Below are positions 22,441-31,500 of a DNA stretch of 64,000 nucleotides, one piece after another. Below the pieces are notes generated by a model that was not told the DNA's origin, made no database searches, and saw only the letters and a program-made list of their open reading frames with translations. The DNA lies in assembly GCF_001748085.1 (NCBI RefSeq), contig NZ_BBZK01000004.1:248001-312000 (forward strand), given 5' to 3'. Source of the stretch: Streptomyces sp. TP-A0874. Its GTDB lineage: Bacteria; Actinomycetota; Actinomycetes; Streptomycetales; Streptomycetaceae. Each line of letters starts with the position of its first letter. Position 1 is the first letter of the stretch. The position numbers and the translations under genes are program-made.

Positions 22441-24146
22441 GTCAGCACCACCGAGCGGTAGGCCTCGTCGCTGGCGACGAGGTCGGGATGGCTGCCTTCG
22501 GCGGTCACCGCGCCCCCGTCCAGCACCACGACCCGGTCCGTCACGGCGAGCAGCGCGGGGCTGGTGGTCACCACGATCGTGGTGCGGCCGCGGCGGAGGT
22601 CCCTGAGGCGGCCGGCGATACGGGACTCGGTGACCGTGTCGACGGCCGTGGTCGGGTCGTGGACGACCAGCACCGGCCGGTCGGCGGCGAGCGCCCGGGC
22701 GAGCGCGACCCGCTGACGCTGCCCGCCGGAGAGCGACCGGCCGCGCTCGGTGAGCATGGTGTCCACTCCCTCGGGGAGGTTGCGGGCGACCTCGTCGGCC
22801 GCGGAGGCCGCCAGGGCCGGTTCGACGTCCGCCGCCGCGCCGTCCGTTCCGGCCGGCACCCGGGCCCGTACGTTGGTCAGCAGGCTGTCCTCGAACAGGT
22901 CCGCGTCGTGGTGCGCGACGAGGATCGCGCGGCGGACCTCGCTGGGATCGAGACGGGCCAGCGGTACGCCGTCGAGTTCGATCACCCCCTCGGTGGGGTC
23001 GACCTCCCGTCCCAGGCAGCGCAGCAGGTCAGTGGCGGCGGACGGATCCCTGGTCACGATGCCGACCACGCTGCCGGGTTCGATGTCGAGGTCCGCGCCG
23101 CGCAACGCGCCGTGGGTGACCCCCCGGAACCGGAGACCGCCGGCGACCGGTTCGGCCAGTGCCGCCGCTCCGGCCGACACGGCGGGGGGTGAGGCGAGCA
23201 CCTCGGCGATCCGCGCGGCCGAGGCGCGGCCCTGGGCGAACTCGCCGCTGAAGAAGGTGAGGAGTTGGAAAGGTCCGAGCAGGAACTGCGCGATTCCGAC
23301 GGCCGCCACGAGTTCACCGACGCTGATCGTGCCGCGCATCGCCAGGTGGGCGCCGACCAAGCCGATGAGGACGATGAAGATACCGGTCAGCGCCTGGATC
23401 GCGCCGTCGTGCCAGGCCCGGCTCCGGGCGGCCCGCAGTGCGGCGGCCAGCGAGTCCTGGCTGGTCTGCCGGTACCGGGACACGGCGGCCGGTTCGGCTC
23501 CGATGCCCTTCAGCACGCGGAGCCCGGCGACCAGGTCGGCGGCGACCCCGGAGGCGTGTGCGGCGCGCTCCTGTTCGACCTCGCTCCGCCGTTCCAGCGG
23601 GCGGCTGATCCGGTGGCCCAGCCAGAGCAGGGGCGGGATGCCGAGGAGGACGAGGAGGCCCAGCGGTACCGAGATCCGCAGGAGAACCACGGCGCTGACG
23701 ACCAGTCCGGCCACCGCTGCCATGCCGAAGGGCAGCACGGCCGGTACCTGTCCCACCCGTTTGGCGTCCCCGGTGGCGATGGTGGTGAGCACCCCGGGGA
23801 GGCGGCCCGCGTCGGCTCCACCGCGCGGGTCGAGCACCCTGGAGCCGAGGTCCAGCCGGATCCGGTGCGCGGCCTGCTCGCCGGCCCGCTCACTGATCCT
23901 GGCCGCGGTGCGGTAGCAGGTGGACAGGACAAAGAAGAGAGCGGCGAGTACCAGGGTCCAGCGCAGCAGCGCGCTGGAGGAACCGGTCGCCACGGCTTCG
24001 TCGATGACCACGCCGATGACGACGGGAACCATCGCCTCGCACCCCTGGTGGGCCATCCCGAGGAGCGCCGCTCCCCCGACCCGGCGACGCTGACCGCTGA
24101 TCGCCCCCCGCAGGACGTCGCCCCCCGTCGGCCCTCCATCGAGCAT
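22437..24146 (-). CDS. ABC exporter half 2, degenerate Walker A and canonical signature
   Basis: 569-residue fused permease/ATPase and first gene of the minus-strand exporter pair. The membrane part contains segments such as VPVVIGVVIDEAVA and LTGIFIVLIGLVGAHLA. Where Walker A should be, near residue 363, the sequence reads GIVTRDPSAATDLL, with no Gly-Lys-Ser/Thr. The signature LSGGQRQRVALARALA is intact near residue 471, and Walker B/D-loop reads VLVVHDPTTAVD. This complements the defects of the neighbouring half. An iron box about 30 bp upstream predicts iron-repressed expression together with the divergent permease genes. Confidence 0.85.
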   Translation of the reverse strand: MLDGGPTGGDVLRGAISGQRRRVGGAALLGMAHQGCEAMVPVVIGVVIDEAVATGSSSALLRWTLVLAALFFVLSTCYRTAARISERAGEQAAHRIRLDLGSRVLDPRGGADAGRLPGVLTTIATGDAKRVGQVPAVLPFGMAAVAGLVVSAVVLLRISVPLGLLVLLGIPPLLWLGHRISRPLERRSEVEQERAAHASGVAADLVAGLRVLKGIGAEPAAVSRYRQTSQDSLAAALRAARSRAWHDGAIQALTGIFIVLIGLVGAHLAMRGTISVGELVAAVGIAQFLLGPFQLLTFFSGEFAQGRASAARIAEVLASPPAVSAGAAALAEPVAGGLRFRGVTHGALRGADLDIEPGSVVGIVTRDPSAATDLLRCLGREVDPTEGVIELDGVPLARLDPSEVRRAILVAHHDADLFEDSLLTNVRARVPAGTDGAAADVEPALAASAADEVARNLPEGVDTMLTERGRSLSGGQRQRVALARALAADRPVLVVHDPTTAVDTVTESRIAGRLRDLRRGRTTIVVTTSPALLAVTDRVVVLDGGAVTAEGSHPDLVASDEAYRSVVLT

Positions 24147-24175
24147 TCGGCACCCCCACGGAGACCATCAATCAG

Positions 24176-24194
24176 TCAGGTTAGGCTACTCTAA
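24176..24194. promoter_or_regulatory. iron box 3 (DmdR/IdeR site)
   Basis: The 19-mer TCAGGTTAGGCTACTCTAA is close to the iron box consensus, with a strong left half AGGTTAGGCT. It lies just upstream of the ABC exporter pair. Confidence 0.75.
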
Positions 24195-24447
24195 GTTTCA
24201 TCCCGGACCATGGCCCTCGCCGGGCCGCCGACAACCCTAGTGCCACGGCCAGCGGGGTTCGCTCATCGAGGCGCCGCGCCAGGCGTGGTCGGGCGCGAGC
24301 AGCCGGAAGCCCCCTGCACCGGCTCCTCCGGGCCCTGCAGCAGACACCTCGTGCGTCCCGGAGCGGTGCCGTGGCGGGCCGAACCCGGCCGACGGCGCAC
24401 CGTCTGGAGGTCGCACCCCATTCCGCCATGTTGACTCTCCGTAATCA

Positions 24448-24466
24448 TTCGGTTAGCCTCACCTAA
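24448..24466. promoter_or_regulatory. iron box 4 (DmdR/IdeR site)
   Basis: The 19-mer TTCGGTTAGCCTCACCTAA is a near-consensus iron box about 37 bp upstream of the first permease ATG. Between boxes 3 and 4 (24195-24447) I see no gene. Confidence 0.8.
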
Positions 24467-24502
24467 GTACATGCTCGCCGCGATACCGCGCTGTGTCATC
24501 GG

Positions 24503-25582
24503 ATGGGGGACCGGTTGTCGGTCGACGCGAAGACCGCACCCGAGAGCGAGACGTGCGAGGCGCGGCCGCCATCGCACCGGGTCGCGGCGGCCTCGCTCCG
24601 CGGCCTTGGGCTGCTCGTCGCTTTCGCCCTGCTGGTCGCCGTCTGCATGCTCAGCGTGTGGGTGGGGACGCGAGGGATTCCGTTCACCTCGACATGGGGT
24701 GTTCTGTGGCACGACGACGGCTCGAAGGCCGCCGTCATCATCCACGACTACCGGATCCCCCGGACCGTATTGGGCCTCCTGGTCGGTGTGGCGCTGGGGC
24801 TCTCAGGCGCGCTGATGCAGGCCCTGACACGCAATCCCCTCGCGGACCCCGGTCTGCTCGGCGTGAGCCTGGGGGCTTCGTCGGGTGTGGTCGTCGCCAT
24901 CGCGTTCCTCGGAGTCGGTTCGGCCCTCGGTTACGTGTGGTTCGCCTTCCTCGGGGCGGCACTGGCGTCCGCGGCCGTCTACCTGCTCGGCTCAGCCGGG
25001 CGGAAACCGGCGACACCGGACCGGATGGTCGTCGCGGGGGCCGCGATCACCGCCGTGCTCTACGCCTTGAACTCCGCGGTGCTCCTACTCGATCCCGAGG
25101 CGTTCGACTCCTTCCGGTTCTGGACGGTGGGGACGCTCGCCGGTCGGAACATCGAGGTGGTGTACGTGATCCTGCCCTTCGTCGCCGTGGGCCTGCTGAT
25201 CACCCTCTCCCTGGCCCGACCGCTGAACGCACTGGCCCTGGGTGACCAGGTGGGCAAGGCCCTCGGTGTGCGCGTCGGCCGGACCAAGGCGCTTGCTGCG
25301 GTCGCCGTGATGCTGCTCTGCGGCGCGGCCACCGCGGCCGCGGGACCCATCGGATTCGTCGGCCTCGCGGTGCCCCACGTGGCCCGCTTCGTCGTCGGCC
25401 CGGACCAGCGCTGGGTACTGGCCTACTCCACTCTCCTCGCCCCCATCCTGCTGCTGGGCGCCGATGTCCTGGGCCGCGTCATCGGCGCCCCCGGCGAGGT
25501 CCAGGTCGGTATCGTCACCGCCTTCCTGGGCGCCCCGCTGTTCATCGCGCTCTGCCGTCGCCGAAAGCTGGTCATGCTGTGA
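24503..25582 (+). CDS. iron-siderophore ABC permease, FecCD family (1)
   Basis: 359-residue integral membrane protein of the BtuC/FecCD type with about nine to ten predicted helices. The family blocks RIPRTVLGLLVGVALGLSGA, TRNPLADPGLLGVSLGAS and GPIGFVGLAVPHVARFVVG are all present. It forms half of the channel that imports the ferric siderophore delivered by the lipoprotein at 4836. The start is uncertain: ATG 24503 gives the longest form, and a TTG four codons later sits behind GGGGG. The stop overlaps the next permease by GTGA. It is preceded by an iron box. S. coelicolor has an ATPase gene (cchE) after the equivalent pair; none is found here. Confidence 0.9.
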   Translation: MGDRLSVDAKTAPESETCEARPPSHRVAAASLRGLGLLVAFALLVAVCMLSVWVGTRGIPFTSTWGVLWHDDGSKAAVIIHDYRIPRTVLGLLVGVALGLSGALMQALTRNPLADPGLLGVSLGASSGVVVAIAFLGVGSALGYVWFAFLGAALASAAVYLLGSAGRKPATPDRMVVAGAAITAVLYALNSAVLLLDPEAFDSFRFWTVGTLAGRNIEVVYVILPFVAVGLLITLSLARPLNALALGDQVGKALGVRVGRTKALAAVAVMLLCGAATAAAGPIGFVGLAVPHVARFVVGPDQRWVLAYSTLLAPILLLGADVLGRVIGAPGEVQVGIVTAFLGAPLFIALCRRRKLVML

Positions 25583-26685
25583 GTTCCGCGGAGGAGACCC
25601 TCGGCTCCCCCGGCGACCCGGCCGACGCGGAGCAAAGCCTCCGGCCGGTCCGCGGCCTCGTCCTGCGGACCCCGGGTGGCGGACTCTCCGTACGGGTCCA
25701 GCTCCGCGCGGTCGCCGTGTCGGCCGCGCTCCTGTGCCTGCTCGTGCTGGTCATGGCCGTCACTCTGACCACCGGGGACTTCGAACTGACCGTCCCGGAG
25801 ACCCTTCGCGCCCTGGCCGGCCACGGCACGGGCGGCGCCGACTTCATCATCAACACCGTCCGTCTGCCGCGGCTGTTGACCGCCCTCTTCGTCGGAGCGG
25901 CGCTGGCCGTCAGCGGGGCCATCCTGCAGAGCCTCTCAGGCAACCCGCTCGGCAGCCCGGACATCATCGGGTTCACCAACGGCGCTGCGACCGGCGCACT
26001 GCTCACCATCATCGTGCTGCACGGGAGCATGACCCAGATCGCGCTGGGGGCGCTGGTCGGCGGGCTGGCGACGGCCGCCGCGGTCTACCTGCTGGTGTTC
26101 TCCAGGGGGCTGCTGGGATTCCGGCTCGTGGTCGTCGGGATCGGCGTGAGCGCCCTGCTGCTGGCCGTCAACCAGTACCTGATCACTCGGGCCAGCCTCC
26201 AGGAGGCCCTGGAGGCCCAGGCATGGCTCATCGGCAGCCTCAACGGCCGCGGTTGGGACCAGGCGAACGGGACGGGGATCGCCATCGCGATCCTGTTCCC
26301 CATCGCCTTCCGGTACGCCCGCAGGATGTCGCTGCTGGAGATGGGGAACGACACCGCTAGGGCGCTGGGGGTGAACGCGGGACGCAGCCGGCTGGTGCTG
26401 CTCGTCGTCAGCGTGGCGCTGGCCGCGTTCGCCACCGCGGCGACCGGTCCGATCTGGTTCGTCGCGCTGGCAGCCCCCCAACTCGCCCGCGGACTGGTCC
26501 GCTCCTCCAGCCCCGGACTCGTCCCGGCGGCCTTGATGGGCGCGCTGCTGCTGGCCGCCAGCGACCTCGCGGTACAGCGGATCTTCTCCCCCGCCATCCT
26601 CCCCGTGGGTACGGCGACGGGCACCATCGGCGGCCTCTACCTCGTCTGGCTACTGGTCACCGAATCCCGGAAGAGCCGGGCCTGA
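25579..26685 (+). CDS. iron-siderophore ABC permease, FecCD family (2)
   Basis: 368-residue FecCD permease and second half of the import channel. The blocks RLPRLLTALFVGAALAVSGA, SGNPLGSPDIIGFTNGAA and ATGPIWFVALAAPQLARGLV identify the family. The GTG start at 25579 overlaps the upstream stop, so the pair is translationally coupled and presumably assembles as a heterodimer. No FecE-type ATPase follows; the next 400 bp hold only a dehydrogenase remnant. A shared or distant ATPase must energise the importer if it works. Confidence 0.9.
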   Translation: MSSAEETLGSPGDPADAEQSLRPVRGLVLRTPGGGLSVRVQLRAVAVSAALLCLLVLVMAVTLTTGDFELTVPETLRALAGHGTGGADFIINTVRLPRLLTALFVGAALAVSGAILQSLSGNPLGSPDIIGFTNGAATGALLTIIVLHGSMTQIALGALVGGLATAAAVYLLVFSRGLLGFRLVVVGIGVSALLLAVNQYLITRASLQEALEAQAWLIGSLNGRGWDQANGTGIAIAILFPIAFRYARRMSLLEMGNDTARALGVNAGRSRLVLLVVSVALAAFATAATGPIWFVALAAPQLARGLVRSSSPGLVPAALMGALLLAASDLAVQRIFSPAILPVGTATGTIGGLYLVWLLVTESRKSRA

Positions 26686-26807
26686 CGGACACGGGCGTCC
26701 CACGGGCGCGGCCTGGACTACCTCACCCCGGGCGACAAACAGAAGACTGGACGTCCGTCTAGTGGGCCGAGCCCCTCGAAGAGGCCCTGTTGGAGCACCG
26801 GTCAGCC

Positions 26808-27006
26808 GCCAGCCCCGACGACGACCGGCGGGCGATCCTCCACCTCGACGTCAACCCGGAGCGCCTGGCCACCGCAGGTTCACTCGGCTGCTCGGCCACC
26901 GCCGCCCGTGCCGATGAGCTGGACCGGCCCGGCGGCTGGGACGTCGTCGACGCTCCCCGTAGTGCCCAGGCCATCCTGGACGGCCTGGGACGCGTGGGGG
27001 CGGAGA
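26808..27006 (+). pseudogene. remnant of a zinc-type alcohol dehydrogenase (MDR superfamily)
   Basis: A short plus-strand reading contains LHLDVNPERLATAGSLGCSA, then ADELDRPGGWDVVDA and AILDGLGRVG. This resembles the NAD-binding half of medium-chain dehydrogenases (D-NP-RLA-A-LGA, then GWDVVIDATG, AI-DGL-RV), but the Ile and the Thr-Gly after WDVV are missing and no catalytic domain is present. It is a fragment of about 65 codons, probably decayed. The rest of the gap (26686-26807 and 27007-27112) shows nothing else I can name. Confidence 0.5.
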
Positions 27007-27112
27007 CGCACCGTCCCGCCCGTAGTGAGGAGGGCGACGGCCGCCGTCCGTAGCCCCGCGGCACCGGCCGAACCTGGCCCTGGAGCAGTGATCAGGCCGC
27101 CTCCCCCGTCCC

Positions 27113-27700
27113 TCACGCGGGTTCGCGCAGGAGTTGTTCCAGGCTGCCGAGTAGGCGCAGGGCGTCGGCTCGGCGGGAGGGAGTGAGGGGGGACGGGGGC
27201 TGGGGGGCGAGGACGTGGAGGGCTGTTGCCGCCTGGCGGGCGAATAGGGCGAGCAGGTCGAGTTCCGGCAGGCCGGAGCGGGCCTGCGGGGATGGGTCCA
27301 GGACCTCCAGGACGCCGAGTACCCGGGCGTCGCTGACCAGGGGTGCGGCCATCAGGGCGTCGGGGACGTAATCGGTCGACTCGGCCACCGAGCGGTCGAA
27401 GGAGCGGTTGGCGGTGAGGTCGTCGACGACGACCGGTTCCCCGGAGGTGGCGACCCAGCCGGCGATACCGCTGCCCGCCGAGAACCTGCGGCCGACCAGG
27501 AACTCCTCGCCCTCGCCGGAGACGGCGGCGAAGACGAGTTCGTCGTGCTCCTCGTCGAGGAGGAGGACGGAGCTCGCCGCGGCACCGAAGATGGCGCGGG
27601 CCACCTCGACGACGGACTGGAGGAGTTCGCCGCGGCGGGCGTCACCGGCTCCGCCGGGGAGCGGCGCCGGGGCCGCGACGGGGTCAGTTCTCAGAGTCAT
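27113..27700 (-). CDS. GAF-domain protein
   Basis: 195-residue cytoplasmic protein, almost all of it one GAF domain (about residues 25-165; blocks SSVLLLDEEHDELVFAAVSG, GSGIAGWVATSGEPVVVDD and MAAPLVSDARVLGVLEVLD). GAF domains bind small ligands such as cyclic nucleotides or sense redox state. It is last in the six-gene minus-strand operon and overlaps the subtilase gene by 17 bases; its ATG at 27700 is preceded by GGAGAGG inside that gene. The cyclase-domain protein two genes upstream makes a cyclic-nucleotide link conceivable, but the sequence does not prove it. No kinase, phosphatase or DNA-binding part is attached. Confidence 0.8.
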   Translation of the reverse strand: MTLRTDPVAAPAPLPGGAGDARRGELLQSVVEVARAIFGAAASSVLLLDEEHDELVFAAVSGEGEEFLVGRRFSAGSGIAGWVATSGEPVVVDDLTANRSFDRSVAESTDYVPDALMAAPLVSDARVLGVLEVLDPSPQARSGLPELDLLALFARQAATALHVLAPQPPSPLTPSRRADALRLLGSLEQLLREPA

Positions 27701-28562
27701 CGGAAGCCTCTCCTGCCGGAAGGTGATGCCGCGGCGCCACGCGTACGTTGGCCGCGGACAGATAGAGGGCACTCTTGAGCTGGAAGGGCGTCATCCTCGG
27801 ACGGGCGGAGAGGAGACGCGCGCTGAGGCCGGTGATGTAAGGGGTGGCGAAACTGTTGCCGGTGGTGCGGATGGTGGCGCCGCCCAGCCACGGCACCGTC
27901 ACGTTCTGGCCGGGTGCAAAGAACTCGACGGGCGGGGACGGGTTGTAGAGGTGGAGGGCGGGGTCGTCCTCCTGGTGGCTGCCGACGGAGATCACCGAGG
28001 CGAACCGCCAGGGGAAGCTCTCCACGGGTGTGTTGTGGGCCGAGGCGACGAGGACCGACCGCGCGAAGTAGGCGCGGTCCGCCAGGTCGTGCAAGTCCTG
28101 GGCGAAATGGGTGCGGGTGGTGGAGAGGCTGAGGTTGATCAGGTCGAACCCCTGGTCGACGGCCCACCGCAGCCCGGCCAGGAGCACGTCGCCGGTGCCG
28201 GAGAACCGTTCGCCGAGCACCCGGACGCTGGAGATCTCGCACTCCGGTGCGGTGCGGCGGATGATGCCCGCGCAGGCGGTGCCGTGGCCGCAGGTGTCCC
28301 CGGTGTCGGTCTCGCGGACCTCTGTCCCCCCGGACTCCGCGTCCTTGACGACCACCCAGGAACCGGCGAGCGGGCCGACGAGCGGGTGGTCGCGCTCCAC
28401 GCCGGAGTCGACGACGCAGACCCGCACCCCGCGCCCGGTCCCCGCACCGGGGTCGTCCGCGAGGGCGGGATCGGCGACGACGGGCAGGTCGTCGGGGCCC
28501 CGGCCGCGCAGACTCCAGGTCAGCGCGGTCCCGGGCGATGCCCCCGTGGTGGTGGTCGCCAT
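27684..28562 (-). CDS. S8 subtilisin-like serine protease without signal peptide
   Basis: 292-residue subtilase with a complete triad: D52 in VCVVDSGVERDHP, H93 in GDTCGHGTACAG, S237 in TTGNSFATPYITG, and the oxyanion Asn177 in VASAHN. There is no signal peptide, propeptide or membrane segment, so it should act inside the cell. Within an operon that contains a radical SAM enzyme and a small peptide, a cytosolic subtilase is a natural candidate for leader removal or a proteolytic switch; this is inference. The start lies two bases after the stop of the upstream cyclase gene, and the 3' end overlaps the GAF gene. Confidence 0.88.
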   Translation of the reverse strand: MATTTTGASPGTALTWSLRGRGPDDLPVVADPALADDPGAGTGRGVRVCVVDSGVERDHPLVGPLAGSWVVVKDAESGGTEVRETDTGDTCGHGTACAGIIRRTAPECEISSVRVLGERFSGTGDVLLAGLRWAVDQGFDLINLSLSTTRTHFAQDLHDLADRAYFARSVLVASAHNTPVESFPWRFASVISVGSHQEDDPALHLYNPSPPVEFFAPGQNVTVPWLGGATIRTTGNSFATPYITGLSARLLSARPRMTPFQLKSALYLSAANVRVAPRHHLPAGEASDDSEN

Positions 28563-28564
28563 CG

Positions 28565-31500
28565 TCAGCTCGCCCTCTCGGTCGTGGTCTTACCGGCCGG
28601 TACGCAGACGGGGCCGCCGAGCGGCGCGCGGGCGGCGCGTATCCCGGGCCAGTGGCCCTTGTCGGTGAAGTGCCCCTCCGCCCGGCGGGCCGCCGCCGCG
28701 GCGGCGGCGCCGCGGCCGAGCGAGGCGAGGACTCGCGCCCGGTCGAGGGCGGCCGTCGCCCGGAGCAGGGGCGAGTCGGTCAGTGCGGCGGTGGCCACGG
28801 CCTCGTCGGCGGCGGCCAGCGCGGCGTCGCCCCGCCCCTCGGCGGCGGCCAGCCGGGCCCGCAGCCCGGTGAGGTCGACGGAGTCGGCACGGGAGAGCCC
28901 CTCGGCCCACTCGGCCGGGGCGAGGCGGGCCGCCGCCTCGGACACGCGCCGCTCGTCCAGCAGCAGCCGCCCGGTCTCCAGCGCGATGGCGACCCGCATC
29001 CCGCCCGCGCCCAGGCGCTCCGCCTCGGCGTCGGCCCCGGCGAGCAGGCGTAGCGCCTCGGTACGCCGCCCGGCGAGTGCCATGACGGCGGCGCGGAAGA
29101 CCGGGAGGAAGACGCCGGCCTCGGCGTAGGCGAGTTCGGCGGCGAACCGGGCCGCCTCGTCCAGGGCGGCCCGTGCGTCGTCCGGCCGGTCGTGCAGGGC
29201 GAGGAGGACGGCGAGCGGGCAGTTGAGGGTGACACCGACCGTGGGACGGCCGCCGCCGTGGGCGGCCAGCAGGGCTCGGCAGCGGTGGACGGCCGAGGCG
29301 ACGGGTTCGGGGCCGCGCCACAGCGAGACTCCGACGGCGCCCAGTGCTGCGGCCCGCTCGGGTTCCGCGCCGGCGGCGACCGCGTGGTCCAGCGCCTGGA
29401 CCAGTTCCCGGTCGGCCTCCTCGTGGCGGCCGGCCGACTGGCACTGCTGGCCGAGCCGCAGCCGAGCCCTGGCCTGGCCGATCCGGTCGCCCGCCGCCTC
29501 GAAGACGGGCAGCACGGCGCGGGCGACCGGGGCGAGGGCACCGCCGGGGTCCTGGACGGCGAGCGCGAGCCGGGCGTGGGCGGCCTCGACCGGGACTGTG
29601 CCGTCCACCGGTACGCGACGCAGCAGGGCGGCACCATCCTCGGTCCGACCGAGGGCGATACGTACCTCGCCGAGCCGGCGCAGGGCGGCGACGGCGCCGG
29701 GGGTGCCGGGTTCCGCCAGTTCGACGGAGCGGCCCAGCAGGCTGTCGGCCCAGGTGAGGTCGGAGCGGGCCAGGGCTTGGGCGCCGGCCCGGCCGAGCGC
29801 GGTGACGGCCCGGCCGCGCAGCAGGGCGGTGCGAGCGTCGACGAGGCCGAGTTCGGTCCGCAGGCGGCAGGCGCGCTCCAGGTGTCCGCCGACCGCTGCG
29901 TCCCCGGCGGCGGTGACACTCGGTAGCTGGGCGGCCTCCTCGTGGCGTTCGGCCTTGGCCCGCTTGGAGAGGGAGGCGTACGCCACCTCCTGGACCAGGC
30001 CGCTGGCGAAGCGGTAGGGGCTCAGCGGGCCGGTGCCGACCGGTTCGACCAGGCGGCGCCGGTGCAGCCGCCGGAGCACCGGGAGGACGGTGGCGGGGTC
30101 GGCGCCGCCCGGCGGGGGCGCGGCGCCCTGGGCGGTGGCGGCGAGATGGGCCAGTTCGGCTGGGTCGAACTCGCGGCCGACGACGCAGGCGACGTCGAGG
30201 AGGAAGCGTTCGGCCGGGTTCAGTGCTCCGATCCGGGCGCCGAGGAGGGCCTGGAGGGTCGGGGGCAGGTCGTCGCCGGGCAGTGCCGCGGCGGCGTCGT
30301 CGGCGGGTAGGAGCAACTGCTCCAGGTAGAGCGGGTTGCCCTCGGCACGTTCCAGCAGGTGGGCTGGGGTGGGGGCGCCCGGGGTCAGTTCGGCGGCGAG
30401 CCGGGCCGCCTCCTCGGGGGCCAGCCCGTCCAGGCGCAGCGGGGCCGCCGCCGCGGGCGGAGCGGCGCCGCCGGGGCGGCCGACGCAGACGGTGAGGACG
30501 GGCGCCTCCCCGAGCCGGGCGTGCAGGCGTTCGACGGCGTTGACCAGGGACGGCGGGGCCCAGTGCCAGTCGTCGAGCAGGAGGACGGGGCGGCACGTGC
30601 GGGCGGTGCGGGTGAGGACCGTGGCGAGGGCCGCGCACATCTCCTCCAGGGGCACGTTGGGCGTGCCGTCGTGAAGCAGGCCCCGGGCGAGGACGCCGAG
30701 GGCGCCGGCGTCCCGGCGGTCGTCCGCCGGAGGCGGCGCCTCGGCCAGCACCGTGCGCACCGCGTCCGCGAGCGGCGACAGGGAGCCGTGGTCGCCGTAG
30801 CTCCGGCAGCGCCCGGCGCCGTACACGAGCTGGCCGGGTGCGGCCGTGCGGGTGCGCCACTCCCGTACCAGCCGGGTCTTGCCGGTGCCCGCCTCGCCCA
30901 CGAGGTGCAGCAGCCGGGCGCCGCGGCGGGCGGCCCGCGACTCCTCGCTCAGGAGAGCCAGCTCGGTGCGGCGGCCGACGAAGGCGACGTCGAAGCGGCG
31001 CAGTAGTTCCGGGTCGTCGGCACCGAGGGCGAGCAGCCGGTAGGCCCGGACCCGCTCGGCCTTCCCCTTGAGGGCCAGCGGACCGACCTCCTCGACGGCG
31101 ACGGTGGGGCCGGCGGCGCTCAGCGTCTGGGGGCCGATCAGGATCTCCCCCGGGCCCGCGTTCTGCTCCAGCCGGGCGGCCACGTTCACCGTCTCGCCGG
31201 AGATCAATGCCTGCCGGGCGGTGGTGTCCGAACCGGCCACCACCTGGCCGGTGTTGATCCCGATCCGAATGCTGATGCGCAGGCCGAGGGTCTGCTCCAG
31301 CTCGGTGTTGAACCGGCTAAGCGCCTCCCGGATGCCGAGGGCCGCCGCCAGGGCCCGGCGGGCGTCGTCCTCGTGGACGCGGGGCACGCCGAAGACCGCC
31401 ATGACCGCGTCGCCGATGAACTTCTCCGGTGTGCCGCCGCGCGCCTCGATCTCCGCGCTCATCAGCCCGAACCAGCGCAGGGTGACGGTCCGCAGCGTCT

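Noticed and set aside
20410..22461. 683-codon plus-strand frame opposite the ABC exporter
   Set aside because: Composition is that of an antisense shadow (Gly/Arg/Gln/His-rich); the minus strand encodes clear ABC motifs.
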